Shown: positions 1-6,917, counted from the stretch's first letter. The stretch is DNA of 17,918 nucleotides from Verrucomicrobiales bacterium (GCA_003445095.1 DLVS01000824.1:1-17918), one strand, 5' to 3'. The notes: generated by a model not told the origin, from the sequence alone. Numbers and translations are program-made.

Positions 1-2
1 AC

Positions 3-206
3 GAAGGCGTGATGCCCCAGACCCGTGAGCACTTCGCGATCGCCCGACTCCTCGGCGTCGAGCGCGGGCTCGTCGTGCTGACGAAGCGCGACCTCGTCGA
101 CGACGAGACGGCGGCGCTCGCGGAGGCGGAGGTCCGCGAGCTGCTCGCCGGCAGCGCCCTCGAAGGGGCACCGATCGTCGCGGCGAGCGCTTCGACGGGG
201 GAAGGT
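3..206 (+). pseudogene. Fragment of a SelB-like selenocysteine elongation factor GTPase domain, broken at its 3' side
   Basis: The frame beginning at base 3 reads as the middle of a translational GTPase resembling SelB, the factor that delivers selenocysteyl-tRNA to the ribosome. The opening [10 protein letters not shown], the G4-type motif TKRD in [12 protein letters not shown], and the G5-type SAS followed by TGEG occur in the order and spacing expected for SelB. The 5' part lies outside the window. After TGEG (about base 204) similarity stops. The open frame runs on with unrelated residues to a stop at 324-326, and the rest of the G domain and the C-terminal winged-helix domains are absent. 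About 90% of third codon positions are G or C, well above the sigma-factor gene that follows (roughly 65%). A chimeric contig end, a recombination scar or a decayed gene would all fit. The family call is fairly safe; its status as a real pseudogene is not. Confidence 0.6.
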
Positions 207-521
207 TGCAGGTTAGCAGAGGTGTTCACGAGCACCAAGAACGCGGACTGGACCTGCGATTTGTGGACCGACGTGGGGGCATCCCGAGGGTGTGGGTGGA
301 AGTGCCGGCCCAGCGGAGCGGGGTAGTCCGTCGACGGCGAAACCGTTACCGCCAGAAATGGCCAATCTTCGATAGGCAACCTTTTGTTGCACCTGCAACA
401 AAAGGTTGCACCGGCTGCCCCGGAGAACCGCCGCCACCCACTCATCAGGAGGCGCCCAGTGGTAGGCTTGGAAGGCGACCAGACTTTCCCCCTGTGAAGA
501 CGCCTGGCATGATCCCTTCGC
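207..521. other. Non-coding stretch upstream of the sigma-factor operon
   Basis: No convincing gene lies here on either strand. The open frames that cross it are Arg/Pro-rich and unlike any family I recognise. The only clear structure is the perfect palindrome at 376-409. The 9-mer AAGGTTGCA occurs at 202-210, exactly where SelB similarity ends, and again at the right arm of the palindrome (402-410). The sigma-operon promoter should lie in this stretch, but I could not pick -35/-10 elements with confidence. Confidence 0.5.
376..409. repeat. Perfect 34-bp palindrome (two 16-nt arms, 2-nt centre)
   Basis: The left arm GCAACCTTTTGTTGCA (376-391) and the right arm TGCAACAAAAGGTTGC (394-409) are exact reverse complements separated by CC. 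The palindrome sits 112 nt upstream of the GTG start of the ECF sigma factor. No T-tract follows it on either strand, so it does not look like an intrinsic terminator. A dimeric-regulator operator, a cruciform/REP-type repeat or a structured 5' leader are possible. The symmetry is directly visible; the function is unknown. Confidence 0.75.
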
Positions 522-1103
522 GTGTCCCCGGACCCCACCGATAGCGAACTCGTAGCCGCCGTCCGGGCGGGTGACACCGAACAATTCGAAGCCCTGGTGC
601 GACGATATCAGCCCCGCTTGTTCGCCACCGCTCGCCGTTATGCGCGTCAGGAGCGGGAGGTCGAAGACATCGTGCAGGAGATTTTCTTGAAGACTTACTC
701 CAAGTTGGGCACTTGGCGCGGCGACGCTCCATTCGAGCATTGGCTCATGCGCTTAGCCGTGCGAACCTGCTACGACTTTCTGCGGCACCATCAGCGCAAT
801 CGTGAACATCCTCTCACAGACCTCAGCGAGAAGGAACAAGATTGGCTGGAACGGCACGCGGCCGCTCCTCTGGACGGAAACCCCAATGCCACCGCCGCTC
901 AGTCCCTGGTGCAGAAAGTTTTGGGCCAACTGTCCCCGCGCCACCGCTTGATTATTACCCTGCTAGAGTTGGAAGATCGTCCGGTGAAGGAAATTGCTGA
1001 ACTAACCGGCTGGTCTGTCCCGCTCGTCAAGGTCGCCGCGTTTCGTGCTCGGGCAGAGATGCGAAAAATCCTTTCACGCATGGAGGTGGAAAAGTTCCTG
1101 TAA
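522..1103 (+). CDS. ECF-type RNA polymerase sigma factor (sigma-70 family)
   Basis: This 193-residue protein has the two-domain layout of extracytoplasmic-function sigma factors. Sigma-2 (about residues 22-90) contains VEDIVQEIFLKTY and the promoter-melting/-10 reading segment GTWRGDAPFEHWLMRLAVRTC. Sigma-4 (about 132-185) contains LGQLSPRHRLIITLLELED followed by the helix-turn-helix EIAELTGWSVPLVKVAAFRAR, which reads the -35 box. Between them is a linker of about 40 residues, as usual for the class. The start is GTG at 522; the nearby ATG at 509 is in another frame, and no strong Shine-Dalgarno is seen. The gene is followed after 42 nt by a small membrane protein and then a Spy-like periplasmic protein, suggesting an envelope-stress type operon whose product may be held by the next protein. 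The signal it answers to cannot be read from sequence. Confidence 0.93.
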   Translation: MSPDPTDSELVAAVRAGDTEQFEALVRRYQPRLFATARRYARQEREVEDIVQEIFLKTYSKLGTWRGDAPFEHWLMRLAVRTCYDFLRHHQRNREHPLTDLSEKEQDWLERHAAAPLDGNPNATAAQSLVQKVLGQLSPRHRLIITLLELEDRPVKEIAELTGWSVPLVKVAAFRARAEMRKILSRMEVEKFL

Positions 1104-1145
1104 CCCAACGAACCTCGCCCACGTCGAATCATTCGATAACGACCG

Positions 1146-1448
1146 ATGAAACTCGATTCGCTGCTCAATACTCTGCTGACCGCGGCGCGCCAGGAGACCC
1201 CGTCGGATCGAGTTCCCTATGCATTCGAACATCGTGTGATGGCACGCCTGCGAGAATCTTCCCCGGTTGACAGCTTGGCTGCTTGGACGGCGGGTTTATG
1301 GCGCGCCGCCTTTCCTAGCCTCGCCATCGCCGGGCTGTTGGTGGGGGCCGACGTATTGATCCCGGACCGCGAACGAGACGTGGCCGCCAACGACACCTTG
1401 GAGGTTGCCCTGGTTTCCTCGGCTGATCCCACGCCCGATCTTTGGTAG
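1146..1448 (+). CDS. Small single-pass membrane protein, possible anti-sigma factor
   Basis: This 100-residue protein has a soluble N-terminal half (residues 1-50), one hydrophobic segment (about 51-72, LWRAAFPSLAIAGLLVGADVLI) and a short acidic C-terminal tail. The N-terminal half includes MKLDSLLNTLLTAARQ and a helical FEHRVMARLRE stretch. Position and architecture suit a membrane-anchored anti-sigma factor: it starts 42 nt after the sigma gene and its N-terminal part would be cytoplasmic. There is no HxxxCxxC zinc motif of the ZAS class and no family I can name, so the role is inferred from context. The ATG at 1146 gives a plausible N-terminus; no strong ribosome-binding site precedes it. 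The next gene starts 51 nt downstream on the same strand. Confidence 0.75.
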   Translation: MKLDSLLNTLLTAARQETPSDRVPYAFEHRVMARLRESSPVDSLAAWTAGLWRAAFPSLAIAGLLVGADVLIPDRERDVAANDTLEVALVSSADPTPDLW

Positions 1449-1499
1449 ATGTCGCCCCGCTAGCCCACCGCTCGACGGTCGCTGTTAATTCTGCGCTGA

Positions 1500-1988
1500 A
1501 TGAAAGCCGCTAAGCTCTTTCTCGCCGCTTTGGTGATCTTTCTCGCCGGCATGGCTGGGGGCTCCGCGGTCAGTGGGCTGCGCACCAAGGGCCAGGGACA
1601 ATCCGAACGCGAACCACGGGAGGCCGTCCCCTCCCCAATGTCGTACCGGATCGACTTTCTCCGCCGAGTTCAGAAGGAATTGAAGCTCTCGGACGAACAG
1701 AAAGGCCGAATCGATGGTTATGTCCGCGAGAGTCAGGAGCGGCTACGGCTGCTTTGGGAGCCGATGGCCCCGAAAGCCCGGGCCGAGTTCGACTCACTTC
1801 GCGAAAAGATCCGGAGCGAATTGAATCCAGAACAACGCGAGCGCTTCGATCAAACGCTGCGGGAGCGAAGCCGCCGCGGGGAAAACCGTGACCGGGATCG
1901 CCGTCCCGGCGAAACTAATCGCCCCCACTCCTCCGACGGACCCGGAACCGGCGCCAATTCGCCCGCCACGCTCTCTCCGAAACCCTGA
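1500..1988 (+). CDS. Periplasmic Spy/CpxP-like (LTXXQ-type) protein
   Basis: This 162-residue protein has an N-terminal signal or anchor (residues 4-26, KLFLAALVIFLAGMAGG), then an all-helical charged region. It contains two LxxEQ-type motifs, LKLSDEQ (61-67) and LNPEQRERF (108-116). This repeat pattern is typical of Spy/CpxP/LTXXQ periplasmic proteins, which act as ATP-independent chaperones or stress sensors in enterobacteria. The C-terminal 45 residues are Arg/Gly/Pro-rich and probably disordered. The start is the ATG at 1500. As third gene of the operon it may be the envelope sensor or effector of the sigma factor, as CpxP is for Cpx; that is inference. It ends only 18 nt from the convergent FAD enzyme gene, and no terminator hairpin is obvious between them. 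Confidence 0.8.
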   Translation: MKAAKLFLAALVIFLAGMAGGSAVSGLRTKGQGQSEREPREAVPSPMSYRIDFLRRVQKELKLSDEQKGRIDGYVRESQERLRLLWEPMAPKARAEFDSLREKIRSELNPEQRERFDQTLRERSRRGENRDRDRRPGETNRPHSSDGPGTGANSPATLSPKP

Positions 1989-2006
1989 CGGACCGGACGC
2001 ACCCGT

Positions 2007-3566
2007 TTACTGTGGAATTCCCAAGCGAATTCGCAGGGCGTCAACCTCCGCGGCAGAAGCATCCAGTTTGTCGCGTGCTGCTACCAAGTCTGCCCAATCA
2101 ACGCCATACCAGTTGCGTTTCGACGTTTCACACAACCCCGCCACGTTGACCGGATCAATCGTCTGGACGACCCGGGCGCCAAAGCCGGGCCGATCGAGGT
2201 GGTCACACCGAGACCAAGCGCAAAGCTCCCGCATCGCCATCCGGAACTCCGCCCGATCCCGCAGCAGAAATCCCGGAGCCAGTATGGGCCGACCCAGACG
2301 GCGAGCTGACTCAGCATAACTGGCCGCGGCGAAGTACAGCATCCCCAGCCTTTGGAACACTTCGGCGCGCCCGAGATTTTTGAGCATCGCTCCGACGAGT
2401 TCCGCCACGCAGGTTAGGTCAGCCGTAGTTTCCTTCTCGTAGTTCTTAAGTTCCTCCGAGGTTGGAACCAGGCCCTTCGAGAACATTCGTCCCAGTCTTT
2501 CGATCCCAAAGAGAGTTAGCGGAAAGCCGGTCGATAGAAGCGGATCTACAAAACCGGCAGCCGACGGCAGCATTGCCCAGCGTGTTCCCGTCGTGACCGG
2601 GCTGAAAAACGTGAGTCGATCCTGAACAGCAAATTCCCGCACGGGCTGAGCGCTCCTGAACTGAGCCGCCACCGACGGCAAGCGGTCCAGGAGCCGTGCC
2701 CACGCATCCGACCCGGCGCTCAGTCCGAGCTGTTGCCCGAGCGATTCGTCCACGGACACGCCAGCGCTGGTGAGGCCGTTGTTGAATCGCAGTACCCACA
2801 TCCAACCTCCGGGGAAAACATGGTGTAGCGCCGCGTCATCCGGCGGATGGGGAGGGCGTTCAGAGCGTGCCTGAATTCGATCCCAGCGGATCACGCCGCG
2901 AAAGTGGGAATACAGCGCTTGCGTCTTGGGAAAGTTTTCGAAGTCCGTTTCTGGCAATCCCAGGCGCCGCCACACGAATCCTCGAGGCCCGCTGGCATCG
3001 ACCAGAAAACGCGCCTGGCACTCTACGGGCGCTCCGCGCCGGATTCCCGCGACCCGGATTCCGGATGGTGATTCATCAAATTCACGCAACTCAGTTTCAT
3101 CCCAAAGGGTGACACCCATTTCCTGGGCCTCGCGGACGAGGAAGGCATCGAAGTCCGGACGGTACCAATGCGTGTCGGAGAGTTCATCGTTCGGGCTTGC
3201 CGCGACCAGGAGTTCATTGTCCCGCTCAGGTCTCGGCCTCCACACCTGGCCAAACTCGTGATGGTAAAAGGAAAATCCGCGCTTCAAGCCGCAGCCGATT
3301 TCCGGATGGGTGCGCTGCCATGAACCCCATTTAGAAAAGGCGCGGATCCGCGGCAAATCATAAGTCCCTGCCAGTTCCTCCAAGAGCAGGTTGGTCAACG
3401 GAGTGGACGATTCACCGATGGCAAACCGTGGATGCTTTCCGCGCTCGATCATCACCACCGACCGACCCAACCGTCGCGCTATCATAGCCATCAACGACCC
3501 GCCAAAGGCCGAACCCACCACTGCGAGATCGAAGACACGCCCGTCCACGCGTTTGAGATTAGGCAT
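2007..3566 (-). CDS. FAD-dependent oxidoreductase of the flavin-dependent (tryptophan) halogenase superfamily
   Basis: The 519-residue length is usual for the superfamily. The N-terminal Rossmann motif reads VVGSAFGGS (residues 16-24), a Gly-x-Ala-x-x-Gly variant of GxGxxG. Glu41 ends the second strand (VVMIERG) and should bind the adenosine ribose. IGESSTP (50-56) matches the GES motif of halogenase-like enzymes, and GFVDPLLSTG (338-347) matches the second FAD-binding motif. The halogenase signature WxWxIP is only partly kept: Trp255-Met-Trp257 is followed by VLRF, not IP, so halogenation cannot be assumed. An epoxidase, hydroxylase or saturase-type reaction is equally possible. No signal peptide or membrane span is seen. 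The ATG at 3566 lies inside the last codons of the upstream 95-residue gene (8-nt overlap), indicating translational coupling and a shared transcript. Confidence 0.85.
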   Translation of the reverse strand: MPNLKRVDGRVFDLAVVGSAFGGSLMAMIARRLGRSVVMIERGKHPRFAIGESSTPLTNLLLEELAGTYDLPRIRAFSKWGSWQRTHPEIGCGLKRGFSFYHHEFGQVWRPRPERDNELLVAASPNDELSDTHWYRPDFDAFLVREAQEMGVTLWDETELREFDESPSGIRVAGIRRGAPVECQARFLVDASGPRGFVWRRLGLPETDFENFPKTQALYSHFRGVIRWDRIQARSERPPHPPDDAALHHVFPGGWMWVLRFNNGLTSAGVSVDESLGQQLGLSAGSDAWARLLDRLPSVAAQFRSAQPVREFAVQDRLTFFSPVTTGTRWAMLPSAAGFVDPLLSTGFPLTLFGIERLGRMFSKGLVPTSEELKNYEKETTADLTCVAELVGAMLKNLGRAEVFQRLGMLYFAAASYAESARRLGRPILAPGFLLRDRAEFRMAMRELCAWSRCDHLDRPGFGARVVQTIDPVNVAGLCETSKRNWYGVDWADLVAARDKLDASAAEVDALRIRLGIPQ

Positions 3567-3846
3567 TCAACTCGTCGAGGGTGGGATCAAAATTGCCGAA
3601 AGTCAGGCCAGCGTGGGAGACGAGGTAACGAGACTCTGACTCCTTTTGCCCCGGCATGTGACTACACGCTTCGGGATCGAGATGGAGCCTCCTCACGTCA
3701 TCTCCTACGAAGTTCACGGTCTCGATTCGGGTCCGGATTCTGCCGGTCTTCGCTTCCCACAATTCTACGAGCGACTCTTTGAATTCGAGCCCTTGACCAC
3801 CAGTCCGCTTGCGCCTTGGTCGACTCACTTTTTCCTGCCATAGCAT
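3559..3846 (-). CDS. Unrecognised 95-residue protein coupled to the FAD enzyme
   Basis: I do not recognise this family. The predicted protein begins with a basic stretch (VSRPRRKRTGG, residues 7-17). A well-mixed segment follows (ELWEAKTGRIRTRIETVNFVGDD), with a single Cys in EACSHMPG and an acidic C-terminus ending TLDELNA. Coding is supported by a GGGAG ribosome-binding site 7 nt before the ATG at 3846, by an 8-nt overlap with the downstream FAD enzyme start, and by ordinary codon use with G/C-biased third positions. It could be a small partner of the oxidoreductase. The start codon lies over that of the divergent hydrolase gene (3845), so its promoter must lie inside that gene unless transcription begins elsewhere. 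A spurious frame cannot be fully excluded. Confidence 0.6.
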   Translation of the reverse strand: MLWQEKVSRPRRKRTGGQGLEFKESLVELWEAKTGRIRTRIETVNFVGDDVRRLHLDPEACSHMPGQKESESRYLVSHAGLTFGNFDPTLDELNA

Positions 3847-5986
3847 GAATCTGCTCCCGCGAATTCAGCGCCTCTCGATACTCCTGGTTTTGCTCGACCT
3901 GGTTCAGCCGTACGAATCTGCCGCCGACTGGCTCATCACTTCGGTGGATACCCCGTCAACGGTGACGGTCAGCGACCATGGCGGGCAGCTCACGCTTTCC
4001 AACGGACTCGCCAGCCGGACCTTCCAAACTTCGCCCAATCTGGCGACGACGAGCTTTCGCAATCTCTCGAGCGACGCTGAGTACGTGCGCGCTATCCGCC
4101 CGGAGTCCGTCATCACCATCAATGGCGTGCGTTGGGAAATTGGCGGACTGAAAGGGCAACAAGATCAGAGCTACTTGGCGCCCGCCTGGATTCCTTCGCT
4201 CACCGCCGGAACCAACGCCTTTCGCTTCACCGGGCATCACATCGGACACGTTGAGGCACGGTACCCTTGGAAGCCGCGTTACGGTGCGGCCCCAACGGCG
4301 TGGCCTCCCAAAGGCACGCGATTGACGCTCGATTTCGAACCACCCGCGCGCGCCGCCGATTCGCTCCGGGGAGTAAAAGTGTTCGTACATTACGAGATGT
4401 ATGACGGCCTGCCCTTGGTGGCCAAGTGGCTGACCGTTTCCAACACCGGCCCCGTCGAAATCCTCGTGGACAAACTTGAAGTCGAAGTGCTGGCGGTGAC
4501 GCCAGACCAACGGAATCGAATGCTCGTGGATTGCGACGAGAGCCTTCCTTCGGCGGTGGACTGGGTCTTCGATACGGAGTGGCCGACGTTCGTGGTGACC
4601 AATCCGGGCGACGCCCGATTCTTGCCGCGGTCGCGCGACTATTTGCTGCGCTGCGACTACTCGCGTGGGCCCGCCGCCGCGATCGCGCCGGGGGACAGCT
4701 TCAGTTCCTTCCGCGTCCACGAACTGCTCCTGGAAGACGAGGACCGAGAACGCACCGGCCTGGCTCATCGCCGCATGTACCGCACTTTGACGCCGCAGGT
4801 GACCGAGAATCCGATCTTCCTGCACCTGCGCAACTCCGATTCCGAATCCATCCGGCGAGCCGTGGACCAATGTGTCGACGTTGGGTTTGAGATGGTCATC
4901 CTGACTTTTTGGAGCGGTTTCGAAATGGAGAGTGAAGATCCGGCTTACATCGCACGGATCAAGGCCGACTTCGATTACGCCCATAGCAAGGGTATCAAGA
5001 TCGGTGGCTACATCCTGCTCTGCACGACTGCCTCTAAGGGTCCGGCCAATGACGCCATCGATCCTAAGACTCACCAGCCCGATGGCAGCCTCTGCTTGGG
5101 CTCGGCTTACACCGACGGTTATCTCGCCAAGCTCTATCGATTCATGGACGCCACTGGTATGGACGTGATCGAGACCGACGGGCCGTATCATGGCTACGCG
5201 TGTGAATCGAAAGGCCATAAGTACCACCGCGGAGTGGAAGATTCGATTTGGGTGCAGTGGGCGCGGCAGCGGGAGTTTTACCGTGCCTGCATTGACCGGG
5301 GCATCTACATCAACTCACCCGAATGGTACTTCTTCGAAGGCAGCAACAAGACTCCCATGGGTTATCGCGAGGAGAACTGGAGCCTTCCCCGCGAGCTCCA
5401 GATCGTTATCGGGCGGCAGAACATCTACGATGGCACCTGGCACAAGACGCCGAGCATGGGCTGGATGATGTTACCGCTTACCGAATATCACGGCGGTGGA
5501 CCCGCGGCGACGATCGAGCCGCTCTCGCAACATCTCGATGCCTATGGAGCACATCTCGCGCAGAATTTTGGCAGTGGCGTGATCGCGTGTTACCGCGGCC
5601 CGCGCCTCTTTGACACCGACGAAACTCGCGACCTCGTCCGTAAATGGACTTCCTTCTACAAGAAGTATCGCGACATCTTGAACTCCGACATCGTCCATGT
5701 TCGCCGGCCCGACGGCCGAGACGTCGACTGCATGCTCCACGTTAATCCGAACCTGCCCCAAAAGGGACTGGCGATGGTTTACAATCCGTTGGACGAACCA
5801 GTGAAACGCACCCTCAAGCTGCCTCTTTACTACACCGGACTAACCAACCGAGCTCGCATCCGGCACGAAGAACAAAATGCGGAGGTGTATGCCTTGGATG
5901 CCAAGTGCGACGCCGTAATTCCGGTGGAGATCGCGCCTCGAAGCCAGACGTGGTTTGTGGTCGAAGCAGCCGAAAGTCGACAGTAG
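3845..5986 (+). CDS. Secreted protein with a probable glycoside-hydrolase (alpha-galactosidase-like) barrel
   Basis: From the ATG at 3845 the protein is 713 residues. It has an N-terminal signal peptide (LSILLVLLDLV core, likely cleavage after SAA near residue 28), so it acts in the periplasm or outside. The first ~300 residues look like a beta-sandwich (LTLSNGLASRTF, KGTRLTLDFEPP, VKVFVHYEMYDGLPLVAKWLTV). The centre looks like a TIM barrel: strand-like VGFEMVILTFWSGFEM, then AHSKGIKIGGYILL, then GMDVIETDGPYHGY. Asp440, Glu443 and Asp445 in the last are candidate active-site acids, with Glu in NSPEWYFFEG another. A C-terminal beta region follows. This layout resembles clan GH-D alpha-galactosidases, but I cannot assign a family. 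An upstream in-frame TTG (3809) is less likely because it would bury the signal peptide. No Shine-Dalgarno precedes 3845. Confidence 0.75.
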   Translation: MNLLPRIQRLSILLVLLDLVQPYESAADWLITSVDTPSTVTVSDHGGQLTLSNGLASRTFQTSPNLATTSFRNLSSDAEYVRAIRPESVITINGVRWEIGGLKGQQDQSYLAPAWIPSLTAGTNAFRFTGHHIGHVEARYPWKPRYGAAPTAWPPKGTRLTLDFEPPARAADSLRGVKVFVHYEMYDGLPLVAKWLTVSNTGPVEILVDKLEVEVLAVTPDQRNRMLVDCDESLPSAVDWVFDTEWPTFVVTNPGDARFLPRSRDYLLRCDYSRGPAAAIAPGDSFSSFRVHELLLEDEDRERTGLAHRRMYRTLTPQVTENPIFLHLRNSDSESIRRAVDQCVDVGFEMVILTFWSGFEMESEDPAYIARIKADFDYAHSKGIKIGGYILLCTTASKGPANDAIDPKTHQPDGSLCLGSAYTDGYLAKLYRFMDATGMDVIETDGPYHGYACESKGHKYHRGVEDSIWVQWARQREFYRACIDRGIYINSPEWYFFEGSNKTPMGYREENWSLPRELQIVIGRQNIYDGTWHKTPSMGWMMLPLTEYHGGGPAATIEPLSQHLDAYGAHLAQNFGSGVIACYRGPRLFDTDETRDLVRKWTSFYKKYRDILNSDIVHVRRPDGRDVDCMLHVNPNLPQKGLAMVYNPLDEPVKRTLKLPLYYTGLTNRARIRHEEQNAEVYALDAKCDAVIPVEIAPRSQTWFVVEAAESRQ
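3854..3858 (-). promoter_or_regulatory. Shine-Dalgarno of the 95-residue gene
   Basis: GGGAG on the minus strand lies 7 nt upstream of the ATG at 3846. It is one of very few good ribosome-binding sites in the window and supports that start. It also falls within the first codons of the oppositely oriented hydrolase gene. Confidence 0.55.
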
Positions 5987-6371
5987 CGGTAACCAGCCTG
6001 ATGGAAGCGGCCTCGCTGCGTCATCGCCTTCGCGTGCGACCTGCACTCTCGTTTGACCAACTGGTGCCGCGTGACGGAAGCCCTCAGGCGCGACGCCCGG
6101 ACCCACCGACACGCTTAAGCCGTGACAATTCAGTTCAACCACGAATCGACACGAATGAACACCAATAGGCAGAGGTCAAAACAAAGCTTTCGGAGGAGTG
6201 TGTCGTGGTCACTGAAAGGTGAGTCCGACCAGCCGGCGTCGTCCCGCGAAATTATCGGCCTATTGGTGTGAATTGGTGTCCATCCGTGGTTTTCCACGTT
6301 TTTCTACTACATGGATACGGCTAAGGCCCACGCTCCCCACTGCCATTTCGGAGTTCCGGGCTCGGAACACC
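5987..6371. other. Intergenic region with inverted-repeat element, no gene seen
   Basis: This 385-nt gap separates the hydrolase and lipoprotein genes, which converge on it. It contains the inverted pair at 6137-6170 / 6258-6291. Near the lipoprotein stop there is a small hairpin (GTTCCG/CGGAAC, 6353-6368) without a T-tract. No credible open frame is present on either strand. Confidence 0.6.
6137..6291. repeat. 155-bp inverted-repeat element (34-nt arms), copy 1 of a dispersed family
   Basis: The left arm (6137-6170) and the reverse complement of the right arm (6258-6291) match at 29 of 34 positions. Both begin AACCACG and end ACACCAATAGGC. They enclose 87 nt with no open frame. The core CACGAATGAACACCAATA of the left arm recurs exactly, in reverse orientation, within 12989-13025. 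The total length is almost equal to that of the copy at 12870-13025. It resembles a small non-autonomous mobile element or a REP/BIME-type repeat that folds as a long hairpin. No transposase is nearby. Confidence 0.7.
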
Positions 6372-6779
6372 TTACCGCCGCATGACCGGCACGACCACAC
6401 CGCCGCCGACCCATGGTCCCCACGCGCCCCAGCTCGCTTCGGAATTCATTTGGGCCGCTTCAACTTTCTCTTCCGCCAGTTGGTTCTGAAGCCGGAGTCT
6501 TTGGTACTCCTGATATTGCGCCTCCTGACCGACGTACAACACCTGCTGGGCAGGGTCGGGGTAAACGTAGTAGACCGAGCCGTCCCGCGGCACCATTGTC
6601 ACTTTATCGGGGGGCAGTGTCTTGAGGTGGGCTTGTTGTTGGGGCGTGGTCGCGGGCACGACCTTGAAACCCGCGGCCGACAACAAGTTCTCGGTTTGTT
6701 TGGTGGTCGAGCAACTGGCTGCTAGCAGAACGAAGACCGCGACTCCTAGGACTCTCAATACGTTCGTTGCATTTTTCAT
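6372..6779 (-). CDS. Putative lipoprotein of unknown function
   Basis: This 135-residue protein carries a lipoprotein signal peptide: MKNATNVLRVLGVAVFVLLAASC has a hydrophobic core and lipobox LAAS-Cys23, so it should be lipidated and membrane-attached. The mature part opens with STTKQTENLLSAAGFKVVPA, followed by LPPDKVTMVPRDGSVYYVYPDP, which looks like a short beta domain. A Gln/Glu-rich helix (QEAQYQEYQRLRLQNQLAEEKVEAA, about 85-109) comes next, and the tail ends GPWVGGGVVVPVMRR. I do not recognise a named family. It lies 190 nt downstream of the FUSC transporter on the same strand, with a possible terminator between, so it may have its own promoter. No Shine-Dalgarno is visible before the ATG at 6779. 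Confidence 0.8.
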   Translation of the reverse strand: MKNATNVLRVLGVAVFVLLAASCSTTKQTENLLSAAGFKVVPATTPQQQAHLKTLPPDKVTMVPRDGSVYYVYPDPAQQVLYVGQEAQYQEYQRLRLQNQLAEEKVEAAQMNSEASWGAWGPWVGGGVVVPVMRR

Positions 6780-6892
6780 GGATTCGATTTAGCGCAGGTA
6801 TTCTTGGTTGTTCCTGGACGAAATTCTAGGACCAACCCAGCTCCGTTTGGAAGAGATTCCTCCAAGCACCGGCAACCTAAGGACGAACGGAA

Positions 6893-6917
6893 AAGGTCTA
6901 CGCATCTCTGAGACCTT
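6893..6917 (-). terminator. Weak candidate intrinsic terminator after the FUSC gene
   Basis: Read on the minus strand, AAGGTCT and AGACCTT form a 7-bp stem with an 11-nt loop, followed by a short T-run (CCTTTT). It lies about 50 nt past the stop of the transporter gene and before the lipoprotein gene. The stem is short and the loop long, so this is only a candidate. Confidence 0.3.

Noticed and set aside
376..409. Palindrome as an intrinsic terminator
   Set aside because: No T-tract follows the stem on either strand and the loop would be only two bases without melting of the centre.
206..544. 112-residue plus-strand frame before the sigma gene
   Set aside because: It is Arg/Pro-rich, crosses the palindrome and overlaps the sigma-factor start; no ribosome-binding site or family resemblance supports it.
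3956..5227. 423-residue open frame on the minus strand inside the hydrolase gene
   Set aside because: It lies wholly antisense to a coding frame with signal peptide and domain-like sequence; its His/Arg/Gly-rich product resembles no family. It is a shadow produced by G/C-biased codons.
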